Source: Karalla daura
Lineage: Eukaryota; Chordata; Actinopteri; Chaetodontiformes; Leiognathidae
DNA length: 64,000 nt
Direction of reading: 5' to 3'
Assembly (NCBI GenBank): GCA_029224185.1
Contig: CM055206.1
Coordinates: 11,574,683 to 11,638,682, forward strand
Notes under the pieces: model-generated
Databases searched by the model: none
The model's input: only the letters and a program-made list of their open reading frames with translations
What the model was told of the DNA's origin: nothing
Translations under genes and position numbers: made by a program
In this document: piece after piece, positions 12,901 through 26,000 of the stretch
Position numbering within the stretch: position 1 is the first letter of the stretch
How the letters are laid out: each line of letters opens with the position of its first letter

Positions 12901-15410
12901 ATGGGGTCTTTTAAGACTCATAGGCTACTTGTGACTAACTAATCAAGGAATTCCCCACTTAAGGGCCTTAAAATTGATTAAGCTGAAGAAGATTTCTGGG
13001 ACTGTCCCTGGGGGGATTTCTCTCAGAACATGAGACCAGGAGGATGACAAAAAGGAATAAGGGGCACATTAGAGGCATATCATATTTCATGCTTGTATAC
13101 ATTAAAATGTTGGTTGGTAGACATCTTGTCTAAAAACTTCAGATTAAATATGAGGTTTTTTATTTCATATTAATGAAGGACGAAAATCTCAAAAGTATGT
13201 GAATGAATGAAATATTATTTCTTTGAAAATGCCCAAAAAGTTGCTATTCTGTGTTCAGGAATGATTTGAGGCTGTGACAGTTTTCAGGCTGTGCGACTGA
13301 AAAGAAACATTTATTTGCTGTAATTTCAATTTTTTGCAACAATCACCGAAAAATTTCCTGCTCTGCTAAGCGTGACCTTCAAATTTGATTAAACCTCCCA
13401 GGTAAACAGCGAGTTATTAAAGCCACTATTCCCATGTTTTTTCTGATGTATCAAGAGGAAAAAATAAAAAATAAAAACGTTGACGTTGTCAGACTCTGGT
13501 CCTCATCATTTAGCACCCGTAATCTCCCCGGGCTTGACGAACCCTCTGAGATAAGTCCAGCTCGGTGGTGTCAGCCTCCCCTCTCCCAGCCGTCAGGTGT
13601 TGTGTGTCCAACAGCTTCATTCATGCAGTAACACCAGCAGCGGAGTTCACGCAAAGGTAATTAATCTGGAAACCTAAGGCTGCTCCCCATTCACCATGCA
13701 CTCGCTAGATAATTATAGCTACAGGCCTTCCAGGGTGCAAGGGCAATGAAAGTGCTGAAAGACGGGCTTAAATGAAAGACTGAAAAGTTATATTTAAAGG
13801 TTTTTTTTTTCTTCAGAGTTTCTCAGAGTTTCTTTAACCAGCTGCCCCGATGAGGGATTATCGCACTGACAGGGTAACATGTTCCAGGAACTTAATGGAG
13901 GTTTTTCCTAAAACAAAAATCAATTTTACAATCGTTAGACGGACACCGATCCCCATGATCATTGACCGGTCCTTACCAAGAGGGGGGCGTGGCAAGAGCT
14001 CAGTGCCACTGCAGGTGTGGAGCTGTGTAAATAATTGATGCTGATAGATGAGTTGAGAGGACAAGGTCAGAGGTCAAACCTGAGGGCCATGACAGCAAAA
14101 TGACCACATTAGGCAGCCTTTTGTCTGAGCCGTCTGCAACATCTGCGGGATTCCAGATCAGCTTAGATCCATCTGAAAAGTCCAGACTTCTCCTTTTCTT
14201 TAACCACTTCTGCAACAGCGTTGTAATATATGAATAAAAGGAGAAGAGGACACACATCCTTAAAATACTGGCTCTGGCGTCATTTGCATTTTTATCCCTC
14301 GGGCATGTGTCCTTTATTAACCTGCCCTTTAAAATAACCATTAGCATTGTGTTATTGTCAAGGGGAATGTGTCACACTTTCAATTGGTTGATAATAGATA
14401 ATCACTGAATACATTTCATGTGTCATTACAAGAGTGAGAGATTTCTCATTAAGTACTATTTTATTGATTTGCTTGATCGCATGTATGTTTAAGATTCCTT
14501 TCTGGGTATTGAGCAAAACTCAGATCACTGAGGTGTTTGAACGCTAGCAGCAGCTGTGCTGTAATTGCTAATTTTGTATGAAGTATGAAAAGCCTCTGTC
14601 TTACCCATCCATTCATCCATTTAATAACATGGGGTCTGCTAAAGCCTGCAAAACATGCAAAAACTCATGGAGATGGGGGACAAGATGCAAATTCCTCACA
14701 GAAAGACCCTCAGTCAAACCAGGGAACTAAACCCAGATCCCTTGACTTGTCAAAATTAATATTTCTTGTCCATGGGAAAAAAATATCCACGGGATTTAAT
14801 ATTCAGCCTGTTAAGATTATCAAGATAAACCGCCTATAAAACTCAAGATACAGGACATAACAGAGCCATCACTTCCAAAGTGTAAGATTAAAGCAGAAAC
14901 TCATGTTGAACTTTACTCCCTGCCTGGAATAATCAGACCCCATACCTTTAACCATGAACTGAAATATAATTGTCTGCCATGCAAGTTAATAACGTCTCCT
15001 AATATATTCCGTTAATTATTATAAGATTTTTTACACAGAATATCATATCTGGACGTTCACAGAGTAGATTAGTCTGATCAGCATCAGTGATAAACCAGCT
15101 CCGCAGGGTGTCTCATTGTTCAACTTCTCCCTCCTTTGGTCCTCTGATGAAAAGCTCGGCTCGGCATCCTGCTAATACTCTAATTAAAGCCAAACAGCCG
15201 CACAGCTTGCTCCACCACATAATCAGTCTAGCCCTTCACCAAGATTCATTTTCACAATGGCGAGCATTATCTCCCTTACTATGCCTTTTATTTAAGAAGA
15301 TTATTAGTTAAAATAGCCTGAACGTGATGTGCTTTCTGATGTAGGGTGGTGGGGACAAAAGCTTTGTTCGAAAAAGTCAAAAAACAACATTCGGCTCCAT
15401 GTTTACCGAA
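9911..15410. other. Intergenic, no gene supported; repeat fragments
   Basis: No supported exon. It contains a short GT tract (about 10714-10742). Reversed tail fragments of the SINE-like family occur at about 11605-11660 and 11774-11850 ('catccatccatt' and 'catccacccattatc' motifs) and at about 14600-14760. Open frames here are short, without similarity, and have poor codon bias. Confidence 0.55.
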
Positions 15411-15456
15411 AAAATACACCCCTTTTAACACCCCTTTTAAAACACCCCTTTTAAAA
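15411..15456 (+). repeat. Short tandem repeat (acacccctttta unit)
   Basis: Three consecutive imperfect copies of a 13-16 base unit of the form acaccccttttaaa. No coding potential. Confidence 0.7.
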
Positions 15457-15839
15457 CTATTTTGATATCTGCGTAAGATGATAACATAACCAGAGCATAT
15501 CCCAAATCATTATTCTAGGCACACATTTTGAGTAATTTCACAAAATATCAGTGACCTCAAGATCAAATGTCAGCCAGCCTCTTGGACAAATTTAAGTGTT
15601 ATTGAAAGAAACAATGTGGAGAAAAATGAGGGGCTCAACCTCTTTGCAAACAAAGAGAGTCCACATATGTTGTCTATCCAAATGGGAAAATGCACTTGTT
15701 GAAGCTCACCAGCTGCAAATGCAATCAGCGGAGGCTGTTTTGCTCCTCGCTGAGGCGTGCCAAGATTTTTAACAGGCTTCAGCTGAACAGAGTGTGAGGG
15801 CCTGCAAACTAAACCTGTTGTTGCCATCGACGCAGACTA

Positions 15840-16470
15840 CAACACATCCTCGCCAAATGTGACCGTGTACAGCGCTGAGACCGGGGTCAAAGCATCCTCT
15901 GCTGAGAACTTTAATGTAGCAGCAGTTAATATACTGATCCCAGAACATACGGTGACCAGGTCACAAAGCTCCTTGAGGGGGACCAAGAACATTTGAATGG
16001 AGTATTTATCCTTATAACACAGAAGGAATGGGATAACGGTTTCACTATAAAGGCCCCAAATGCCTCTATGTCTGTGGCAGGCCTTATGCTGATTGGCTGT
16101 CTTGCGTGCCACTCACATGAATGATTACGTGACTTGATGTTGCTAAACAACTAAACTTTCCCTGAAGTGAATGGATACTGTTGTTAAGCAAGCAACGCAT
16201 CCAGCACTACCTGTTTGAACCGGAGTAAGGAGAGGAATCGGGTGTCAGATATACTGAGGAATCAGGTGTGAGGCGATACGATTTGTGTCACATATTTCAT
16301 GTCACATTTTGTCTCTGTTCAGATTCACATGTCTCAATCTGCCATTTCAGTCTCAGAAATGTGTATACAAATAAGGACTTGTTGGTGTCATTGGACTTGT
16401 TGTACAACTTTTGCCAGGAATAGACTGGGTAAAAGTGGTTTTCTTTCCCTAACTCCCCTTTAAAAATCCA
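15840..16470 (-). repeat. MITE-like element, copy C (reversed)
   Basis: On the minus strand it starts near 16465 with a TTTTTAAAGGGGAG-type terminus. It then carries 'cctgattcctcagtat', 'cacgtaatcattcatgtgag', 'tggcacgcaagacagccaat' and 'cagcataaggcctg', matching copies B and D. The distal limit near 15840 is uncertain. Confidence 0.5.
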
Positions 16471-17159
16471 AATTTAAGCATTAACTGAGTGAGAGGCAGA
16501 CCATGCAGAGGCCCAGATGTTGTAAACCTTCAATAACGGTTTTATATCTTCAGTGAAGCAATAAAATAAAGGAAACCACATGCTTAGTTAAAACCAATTG
16601 GACTCCCTCAACACACATCAGCATCCTCACATCTCGCTCAGAAAGCTTCTTAGCCGACCTCTGGGTCTGTTTCAATGCTTTTGATTTGCTGCATGAACAA
16701 AGTTGGCATCTCATTGATAACAGATTCCAGATAACTGACTGTGGTATCTTCAGTAAACAGAAAAACAGCTGACACAGCTACACAGCAGTGCAGATGGTGT
16801 GTATGATATGTAAAATTGTGGTATTGCCAGCGCCTGTTTTCCCGTCAGCTCTCATTAACATGTGCTGTTATAATTACCAGCATTTTCACATCATGTTTTT
16901 TTTCTACAAAAACGCGACAGATGTAGCCGCTGATTCACTTTTCACCTGACTTACTGTGGTCGTGTGTGCAACCACTGAATTAAACCACCGACGGATATGT
17001 CAGCAGCGCATTTACCCTGTGAGCTGCATTGTGCTTCTTACCTTCAATTTGATTTGTGATTTGCATGGTGAAGGATCATTTCCAAAACAAAAAAAGACTG
17101 TTTAATCACAGGGCATAGACACTCACTGTATGTGCCCATTTTAATTGGGCCCACAGCAG

Positions 17160-17470
17160 TCATACAAGCACTTAAAGGAAACTGCAGATTTTTGAGCAAG
17201 AGTTTGCCACCTCATCCACTGAGAAAAAACAGTTTAGAAATCAGATAACCTTGAATGATAAGGGAATAGTTTGTCATACTGGGAAAAAAAAATGCTTCTC
17301 AGTACTTTCTCGCTATGGGTAAATCAAGAGCGAGTTAAGCTATTCTGCCTCTGCTTAAAAGTAACAAAATCCACAGTTTTGTTCCCTTTGGCCAAAACCA
17401 GATGGCCAGATGTTTCTTCCTATTTCCAATAATATTGCCAAGGTAAGCTAAGCTAACAGACAGACATAAG
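17160..17470 (+). repeat. Teleost dispersed repeat with 'gctaagctaac' end
   Basis: Holds 'ggaatagtttgtcatactgg', 'aaaagtaacaaaatccac', a 'ttccctttggccaaaacc' segment and 'ggtaagctaagctaacagac'. These are diverged forms of a repeat I recognise as widespread in teleosts. A partial second copy is near 61400-61480. Class unknown. Confidence 0.45.
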
Positions 17471-20400
17471 AGCATTATGTCATTAATAGTCTCAGCAACA
17501 AAACACACATTATTTCCCAAAATGTCTTTAAATAAGAAAAAAAAACGTTTCCTCCATGTCCGTGAGAATCCATCACAATGTCCCATAATATCAGAATTGA
17601 TTGATGTGCTCATATGGCATAGTCAATACCCTTCCTCTCTGCACTCTGATCATCATGATTAAAAAGGGGAGATGATGTGGATATGAACAGTCAGCGGATA
17701 AATCTCTTCAAAATGCAGCCAAAACATATTCAGTCTACGTAGGTTAAAATAACAAACTTCAAAACAATGCTCATGAAACAATGCCCATGAAAGTTCATGG
17801 GCAGAAACATCAATGACCTCAATGTCCTCAATTAATGTCCTCAATGACCGATTAATACATTTAACATATCACTTTTGCAGCGTTTGTATATTATTCACTG
17901 CCATTCAGAGTTTAAAAGTTTGACACACACTTCCCAGGCTATAATTTTCTAAGTGTGCTGTCAAATACAAAATCAGACCTTGACCTGCACACCCACACAC
18001 ACTTCACAAGTTGATAGAAAATGTTCTCAGCTACAGGACATAACCTGGCCTCACCTCACCTCTCCTAGATAACCTACTGCAACTTTCTCTCTTTACTTTA
18101 CGTTCTCTTAACTTTTCTCTCTGTATCAGGTTTGTCTGCAGTAATTTGACCAGCTGTGAAACTCACTGGGCTTTCGCTTCCTTTCCAGACTGAAGAGAGA
18201 AAGCTACAACACTCAAACGGCGTCAATCAAAACTAGGCATACCCTCAGACTGAAGTCAAATCTTACCCTCAGTCAACATTTTAGGATTTCCTGATTTACA
18301 GCACACTGGACATTTCAAGGAAAAACAGATATTGTTGCATGCTACGCTGATTCAAACCAGCTTCTATTGCACTTTTGCCTAATTGCATGTTTTTGTTTTG
18401 GGAGTTTTTCTGACATCTCAGTCAAGTGTGCACCAGATCTGAGCAGCTGTTCCTCTGTGTGCATGCAAGTCCTCCTTTCTATGCATGTGTGTGTCAGCCC
18501 CCAGCTGCAGCGGCTTCTTTCATGCAGGTGTCATCTTGTCCACGAAAGCCTGTATTAGGTTTCTGGACATTGTCAGAGCAGGTGCAATGAATTATCTTTC
18601 CATGCACGTTATTGTGAAACCTTTTTTTTTTCCTGTAATCTTCCACCGTCCCATCCTTTTTCGACCCTCCTTGTAGCCTCAGGACAGGATCTTGACTTAT
18701 CCAAACTGCAACGTGACACTGACAGACTGTTAGTTTCCCAAGTAAAAGGACAGGTTCACCGTGTCTCTGGGTCAGCAGAACTATCGTCACTGCGGCACAT
18801 GCGGTTGAAGAATTTGTGGAAGTTTATCAGCTGATTCACAAGTAAGGACTCTGGGTTTATGACAACATTTCGCAGAAAAGGGAAGCAGCAATTACCACAG
18901 TCCTCCGTGTAGGTGTTGGGGGAGACCGACGCCAGCCACAGTAGAGAGGATTTGCGGTCACACACACATATACACACACACACGTTCAGCAGCATCATCA
19001 AATTTCTCAGAAATGTTTTTCTTACCTTCGGCTGCATTACTGGCAAGTTGTCAAAAAGTCCATGCAAATAAGGAGGGATATTTCAAGTAGTGTAACTTGG
19101 AAAACTCAAACACAACATGTTCCTCGAAGTGGTCACACATCAATGCATGTGGGTTAAAAGTTAGAGGTATCATACCTCCGTCCCATCCTGATTTTGGCCT
19201 GAGGGTCTTCTATGTTTAACAGGTACTGAGCTAACACCTGAACACATTAAAGCAAGTTATTTTTAAACCTACAACAAACAACACACAGCGCTCACATTCA
19301 CACCTGATGCACATACAGAGTTAGCTTTGGGGTGTAGCAAGCTCTGCTGTAGAAAGTAGAAAAATTAACATACTCTTATCTTGCTTGTTTAATGTGTTCT
19401 CAAGCATCAATGCAAAAAAGATAAGTCTGTGGTTTTATCTTTGGTGCTGGAACTAGTTCATGAAAAACACCAAAGTATCCAGCCTCTGAGCTGCATCTTC
19501 AGCCCAAGTGTGGGCTGGAAAGTAGGGTAGTGTTGGTGAACTGAGGCTTACACAATGTCTACACAGCCCACTTCAGCAGACTAGCTGCAGCCGCACCACT
19601 CCCGCGTCAGTGTCTGCACAGGATGTGTTCAGGCACCACACTGAACGCACATCTCCTGCATTTTGGCAGAGCTCAGACTCCCTGCACACACTCACTGTGG
19701 TCAAATGTGTGAAAGATGAGAAAATAGAACTGTAAAAATGCGCTTCGAGCTGATGCACTGAATGTGAGCTCCAATGCTTTTGCACACAAGCAGATTTATT
19801 CAAAGAGTCCATGTTGTCTGAGATGCATGGCTGGGGGGATAAAAAGCAGATAAAATGCCTCCTGTGTTGACATTGGGGCCGTCAGAGGCTCTTGTCGGGG
19901 TGGTGTGTCTCACACATCGTCCGTCAGTGGCTGTCGGAGGAGCCTTTGTCCATCAGTATCAGCAAACAGAAATCACTGTGATTGGCTGTTCAGCAAGCAA
20001 ATCAGGGCTCAAGAAGATAATACAAAAGTGACTCACAGATGTGCTACTACTCTGGTGCACATCTATATCACTCTGAGCTGATGTATGCTAGAGACAACCT
20101 CTGCTCTTCAATGACAAAAGGTGTGTTAGCGAGTTAGCATTAGCATTGTTGAATGAAAGATATAGCGAACCGCCACCTGCAGGTGTAGGGGACTAGGGGG
20201 GGTCGCTTGTATAGTAAACGCAAACAAAATGAATACATTGCACATCTTGTGAATGGCTAGCCATGACTACATGAAAATATAATGACGTGACTAGCATTGT
20301 ATTCCAGATGACACCTCAGGTCACATCATGCATGACCGCTATCTTGATAAGCCTTATAAACGCTGGGTAAGGATCTGGATAACCCTTGAAAATTCGAGGG

Positions 20401-22194
20401 GAAGACTGCATATGCTTGGTAAGACTGTATGTGCCAAAGGGACAATTGGACATCCTGCATGGTGTGTGTGTGTCAGATGGCACAGTAAAAGACATCCATA
20501 TGACTTTCTTGCGTGCTATTGTTAGAAACGTGCTTCCTCTGTTATGATCGAGTCAAACTCTTCTGCCGCAGCCAATCGTGAGATCACCAAGCACCTCTTT
20601 GCCCTGAGTCAAATTTGTTTCTGCCGTACTCCAGAGTTTCTATTGGGGCCGTTCAAGGTTCTCTTTCATTTCCATTGAAAACACATAGAAAATGCAGCCC
20701 TCTTCACACCCTCAAACTAATCCACTCTCGCATCCCCGTTAAGGTACTGTAAAGTGAAACTACAGTGAGTGGATGGCAAGCTGCTGAAGTGACCATTAGG
20801 CTCTGGTATGCATGTAAAGTTTCCCAACAGCTCTCTTGGTTGGAGCATAAGTGGCCATCATCAGGGATATTTGAATACAGGCATTTAGTGGTAGAAAATG
20901 TGTGATACTGGAGAGAATAACTATTATGGCAATTTACTGTAAACAGAACTGAGCAGGAACAGTAGAAAAGGACAGTGGAGGTTCCTAGAAAACTAAGGCA
21001 TAACATGGTGTCACAATGTTAAGGAAAAGAACAAGACATTTTTAAACACCAAACTGTGCAAATGAGCCTTGGTACTGAGAAGAAAGGAGAGGGAGACATA
21101 ACAGAAGACTGCGGCTGAGTGTGTGTGCGTGTGCGACGCTTGTCTAGACGGCAAGCGAGATCCTTCCCGTCATTGTTGGGTGGCATTGAGGGACTGCAAA
21201 ACAGGAAATAATCTCTGAAGGAAAGCATACAGAGATGAACACTAGAAAGCCAAAGACACACACTGAAAACATTGCGGGGGAATTTACAAATGAAGTAGAC
21301 TTTTGTTTACATCACAACAACACAAGAACATTTTATTTGGTTATTTGTTTATTTGTTTATTTGTTTTCCTGCATGCCTTCAATGCTACCACTACAAATGG
21401 AGGAAGCTGTTTAATATATTATGACATCCATTATAATCTATGATTTTGACAGTTCAGCAGATTTTAAGACTTAATTTTGTTCATGTTTATAAATTTTACT
21501 CACGATTTTATGTCCTTTCAGTGGTGTCATATGTGGGTTTCCGAATCAGTTTCGATTGTTGTCTGTTGGAGGGAGCCAAGCATCTCTTGACTATGACATG
21601 TTCTCACGGCAGAATTTATTTTTCCTCACGGTGTAGCGTCTTCTCTGTGGTCTCTTACACCATCTGCTGGTTATGTTGGAAACTGTCCGCTGTTTGCCCT
21701 TATCTGGAACAGCTGAAATCTAATGTTTCTGCTTCCACACATGCATGAAGACGTGTCCACACATTCACATTCAAGTCGTTTTAATTACATACAACTAATA
21801 CAGAAACAACGATTATCATGTCTTCTAAGCATCCCGCCCTTCTTTTACTGTAATTGCAAATGTTTTTTCATTGTGGAGAAATACAACAGACTTTACTCAG
21901 TCTGGAAGCAGACTTCAAAGAGAGCCTCTTTCTCATGGTGAGATGGAAATAAAAGAAGACCATTATCTCCAAATTTACAATATGCAGATAAGGTCTTGAA
22001 CTTCAAACAATAAGTTAGGCTTTGACTTTAACCGTCCTGGTTTTGCGTTCAAAAACATTAATGGGTGTGTGACCTTTTGATGTCGAGATGTGGCATCTTA
22101 CCACCATTCCAAAATAAAAGGAAATATTCCTATGCGATGGCCTCTGGTCATTCATAGTCAAAACAGAAGCCCTTCTATGAGGACTTTGCGCATG
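17471..22194. other. Intergenic, no gene supported
   Basis: No exon or RNA gene recognised. A TTATTTG-type tandem stretch lies at about 21331-21366. Remaining open frames are short and unlike any family I know. Confidence 0.5.
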
Positions 22195-22440
22195 TGTGGA
22201 TTATCTCTGCACCCTTTTCTGGGCACTCCCACAGTCCAAAAACATGCAAATCTATGAACATTTGCATTTCTTAGCTGGCACGGCATCATGAAATAAGAGA
22301 GGGAGTGTGTGTGTGCTCTGTGATGGACTGGTAACGTTTTCAGGGTGCATTTCATGCCTTCACTCTGTGTGCATTTGAGACACACTGTAACACTAATGGG
22401 TACAAGGCAGATGAGATAATGGATGGATAATAACTAATAA
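22195..22440 (+). repeat. SINE-like dispersed repeat, copy 3
   Basis: Contains 'cccacagtccaaaaacatgc', a 'ctgtgatggactggtaacg' segment, 'agggtgcatttcatgccttc' and ends with 'gataatggatggataa'. Same family and order as the other copies. Confidence 0.65.
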
Positions 22441-22449
22441 CTGAAATGA

Positions 22450-22560
22450 TGACAGATAAGTACTTTATTTATCGCCAAGGGGAGATTGTTTTGTCCAGCA
22501 GCCAAAGGCAGACAAAAGAACATGAGATTCTTAGACCTCATGGATGATTTGCTGGATCCA
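22450..22560 (-). repeat. Retroposon 3' end fragment, antisense
   Basis: 'agtactttatttatcgccaa' followed by 'ggggagattgttttgtc' is a diverged antisense form of the common fish LINE 3' end. That end reads as 'gggatcaataaagt' on the sense strand at about 29709. Confidence 0.45.
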
Positions 22561-22839
22561 GGACTTCCTTCATGGCCCTGCCTCCTCCTACTGCTCCTAC
22601 TGTGGTTCTATACACTGTAAACCATGACTGTTTTGTTTTTGTTCGCCTGCCCATCCTCGGTCCTTCCTCTGTCTCTCAATGTCTCTCGCTTTCCGCAGTT
22701 TATTCCCACTCGGGGCTTTTCTTAGGAGTTGTTTTTTCATCCGATGCAAGAGTCTAAGGGCAAAGGGGGTTTCATTTTATTCCAATTCTGTATATGTTGT
22801 TTGCTCATGTATAATGCGCCGAAATAACGCTTGTTATGA

Positions 22840-23089
22840 ACTGTCGCTTTAAATTAATTAAAGTTAGCTTGCTTCTGCTACTCCTACCAATGGCGCACCA
22901 GACCAGTCTAAGGAGTTGCAGTTCCGACCTCGGCCAGTGGGGGCAGCAGTGGATTTCGCCTCCTCTGGAATCCCCGAAGAAACTCCTCCCTCTGCCACCG
23001 GTCATATTTACCCTCCGTGCTAACAGACCTAGCGGAGAAACAGTCGTTTATTTATCCTTTTAACCGTTTTCTACTCGCCTGAAACAAAC
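22840..23089 (+). promoter_or_regulatory. zc3h14: zc3h14 promoter and 5' UTR region
   Basis: GC-richer stretch immediately before the zc3h14 start codon, with a CCAAT box (about 22888) and no TATA box. A CTCF-like motif (ccagtgggggcagcag) lies at about 22935. This is typical of a broadly expressed gene. The transcription start cannot be placed exactly. Confidence 0.45.
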
Positions 23090-26000
23090 ATGGAGATTGG
23101 AGCAGAGATCAGCAAGAAAATAAGAGTGAGTACTAATGTGAAACGAAGGTGATTTAGTGACCGTGGAGACACTAGTCCGGCTGATAGCACAGACGATGCT
23201 GGCTAACACTAGCCTGCTATGTGAGAGCAACAGAATGGCAACAAGGTGTTTATTTACAAGGCCGAGCAGGGAGCCGTGACCCCTGCAGTGTTGAGGCAGC
23301 CAGGGGCTTCGTGTGGGGTTTTTTGTTTGTTATTCCCGCAGCGTTGCTGGTTGCAAGGCTAGTTTTGGAAATGAATGTGCTGCCATGTACATGCGGTGTG
23401 TACTCGGTGTCCCTGCAGAACACCTTCCTCAGTTTGCCGTTTGTCTCTTTCAGGCTGCTATTAAGGGCAAGCTCCAGGATCTCGGTGCATATATTGGTGA
23501 GTACGTTCAATGCATGGTTCTGTGTCTCTTAACACATCAGTAAGACATCAATATCCATGCAATCTCTATATTACTTACATAAAAAATATTAGCATGTGAA
23601 TCGATTCTGCATATACTATCTGTAGTTTTGCACAGTGTAGTTTTTGCACGTTACTCGGCACGTAACTTTGCTACCAATGAACATACAGTAGATCATAGAT
23701 TACCTACCATGCAACATGGCTGTTATGTTATGTTATTAATGCTTTATATATGGGATGTATTTCCTACCCATGGTGTTCCAAAGTACTTTTCCATCTCTCT
23801 TCTATATTATTATTTTCATATTGGTATAAATATGTAGCTGTAACAAAAGTAATTTCTCTGTGGGATCAATTAAGTGATCTGATTCTGACTAAATGTGAAT
23901 CTTTGTTTCTTCCCCTGTCTGATGTAGATGAGGAGCTTCCTGACTACATCATGGTGATGGTAGCAAACAAGAAAACCTCTCAGCAGATGGCAGATGATCT
24001 CTCCCTCTTCCTGGGCAACAACACTATCAAATTCACTACCTGGTATGTTATAAACTGTGAAAACATATCTTCTGTCCAATTAAATGTTTTGAACCTGATG
24101 TAACTCGCCCTAATTTTAATTTGTTTGATTTTTAGGCTACAGGGTGTCCTAGACAAGCTGAGGTCTGTTGCAGTGGGTAAGTTGATTTTTAAAGTTGTAT
24201 TTGGGAAAAAAATCCACTCCCATTAGAACACACAACAGACAAATCTGCTGGCAGGCAAGCTCACATTTTCTCCCTCCTTTTCTATACGTGACTGCAACAG
24301 AGCCTGCATCACTGAAGAATCAGCTGCAGTCGGACTGTGGTTCTGGGACTGGGAGGAGTCGGTCATCTGTTCACGAAGACGGCAGACCAGAGGAGTCGAG
24401 GACGCTGACGGTGTCCAGCTCGCGCTCTGATCGGACTGAAGCCCGGGTCTCGAGTTCTGCTCACGACAGGTAAGAAGCACCAAACTGAGTTCAATCTTTT
24501 GTCTCCATTGTTGGCCCTCAGTGTTTGGAAACAGCACACATTCCCAAATGTAAAAATGCTTCCTGTGTGCTGGCAACCAGGAGAGGTGCCCTGGAAAAGA
24601 GTTCCTCTCGCCTCACCTCTACTGTGAAGCCCCTCATGGAGCAGCTCCCCTCAGAGGCCGTCATTGACATCAAACCCGAAATGGACGACGACCTCATTGC
24701 TGAGGATGCTGTGGAAATGGGCTCCAACCACAGCCGGACGCGTGGTGCTTCAGGCAGACCCACGGCTGCAGTCTACAGGGCAGGGCAGAGCAGGTACACA
24801 TCGGTGAGCTCTGCAGACTCGTTCCGACCCACAGAAGGATCCTCGCACAGCAGAAGCAGCAGGGCGCCCAGGAGCAGCTCCAGCAGGGTACGGATTCAAT
24901 GAAATGGATTGTTTGCTTATCCGCTTATTTGCTTTTGACAAAGCAATGCTTAACAAGTGCATCCGCAGTAACTCTGCTGACTCGGTCCAGCAGGAGGAGC
25001 TGTCCAGGAAGCGCAAGGCGCCAGTAGCGAGTTCGGTGGTGCGAGTCAGCCGAACAGCAGAAGAGGACAGCGATGATTTGGAGGAAGAGGAGGATGATGA
25101 TGCAGGCTATGGAGGAAGAGGCGTGTCCAGTAGAGTGTCCCTACCCTCCAAGCCAGAACGCAAGTCAGTGCTCAAACTTAGTACATATTGTTGAATAATA
25201 TATTAATACAGGATTATGAATCACTGTCGATAATGGACAGCATTGAGCAAATGTGTCTCAATTTTTCGAGGTATTTTTATTGAAATCTGCTTAAGTCCTT
25301 GCCAATTTGAGTTCTATAAGACATGTGTAGACAGTTGACTTGTGTTGTCTGGCTCTTAAACATTCCTATGTTTGGTGTTCTTTCAGACCTACCCTCCCTC
25401 CAGCCAAACAGGCTAACAGGAATCTGATACTGAAGGCCATCTCTGAGGCTCAGGACTCTATCACTAAAACCACAGCATACCCTACTAGTAGGTCCAGACG
25501 CAAAGCCCCAAACATCTAATTTGCTGTTATCACTTCATTACACTGATCTGTACCTCCTGTCCTGCCCTCCAGTACCACAGAGGCAGACGGTCCCTGTGGC
25601 TCCCCGCACCCGTCTGGCCAGCACTGAAGAAGTTACAGCAGCCATCCAGATGGTCCAGGAGCACCTCCACAGTCTGGCCCCCCGGGTTCAGGCCTACTCC
25701 TCCACAGATCTACCTCCGTCCAGAGCAGCTGGTGTGTGAAGACGCTGCAGCATAAGTGTTGCTGAGCACTGATTAATGCATGAAAGTCAGAAATGTGTTT
25801 GCATTTTTAATGTATAGATCATCCTCAGGGTTGCCTCTCACATTACATTAAGTGAAGTAAAATCAAAAGTTTTCGACATTGCAATGTGTTTCACTTTGTT
25901 TCTACAAGAGATTGACTTGGTGGCTAACGAGTCATTTTCCCCTGCAGCCCCAGTGAGGTCATTAGCCTCACGTCTGCAGCTTGGAAGCCGTGAGGGAGGA

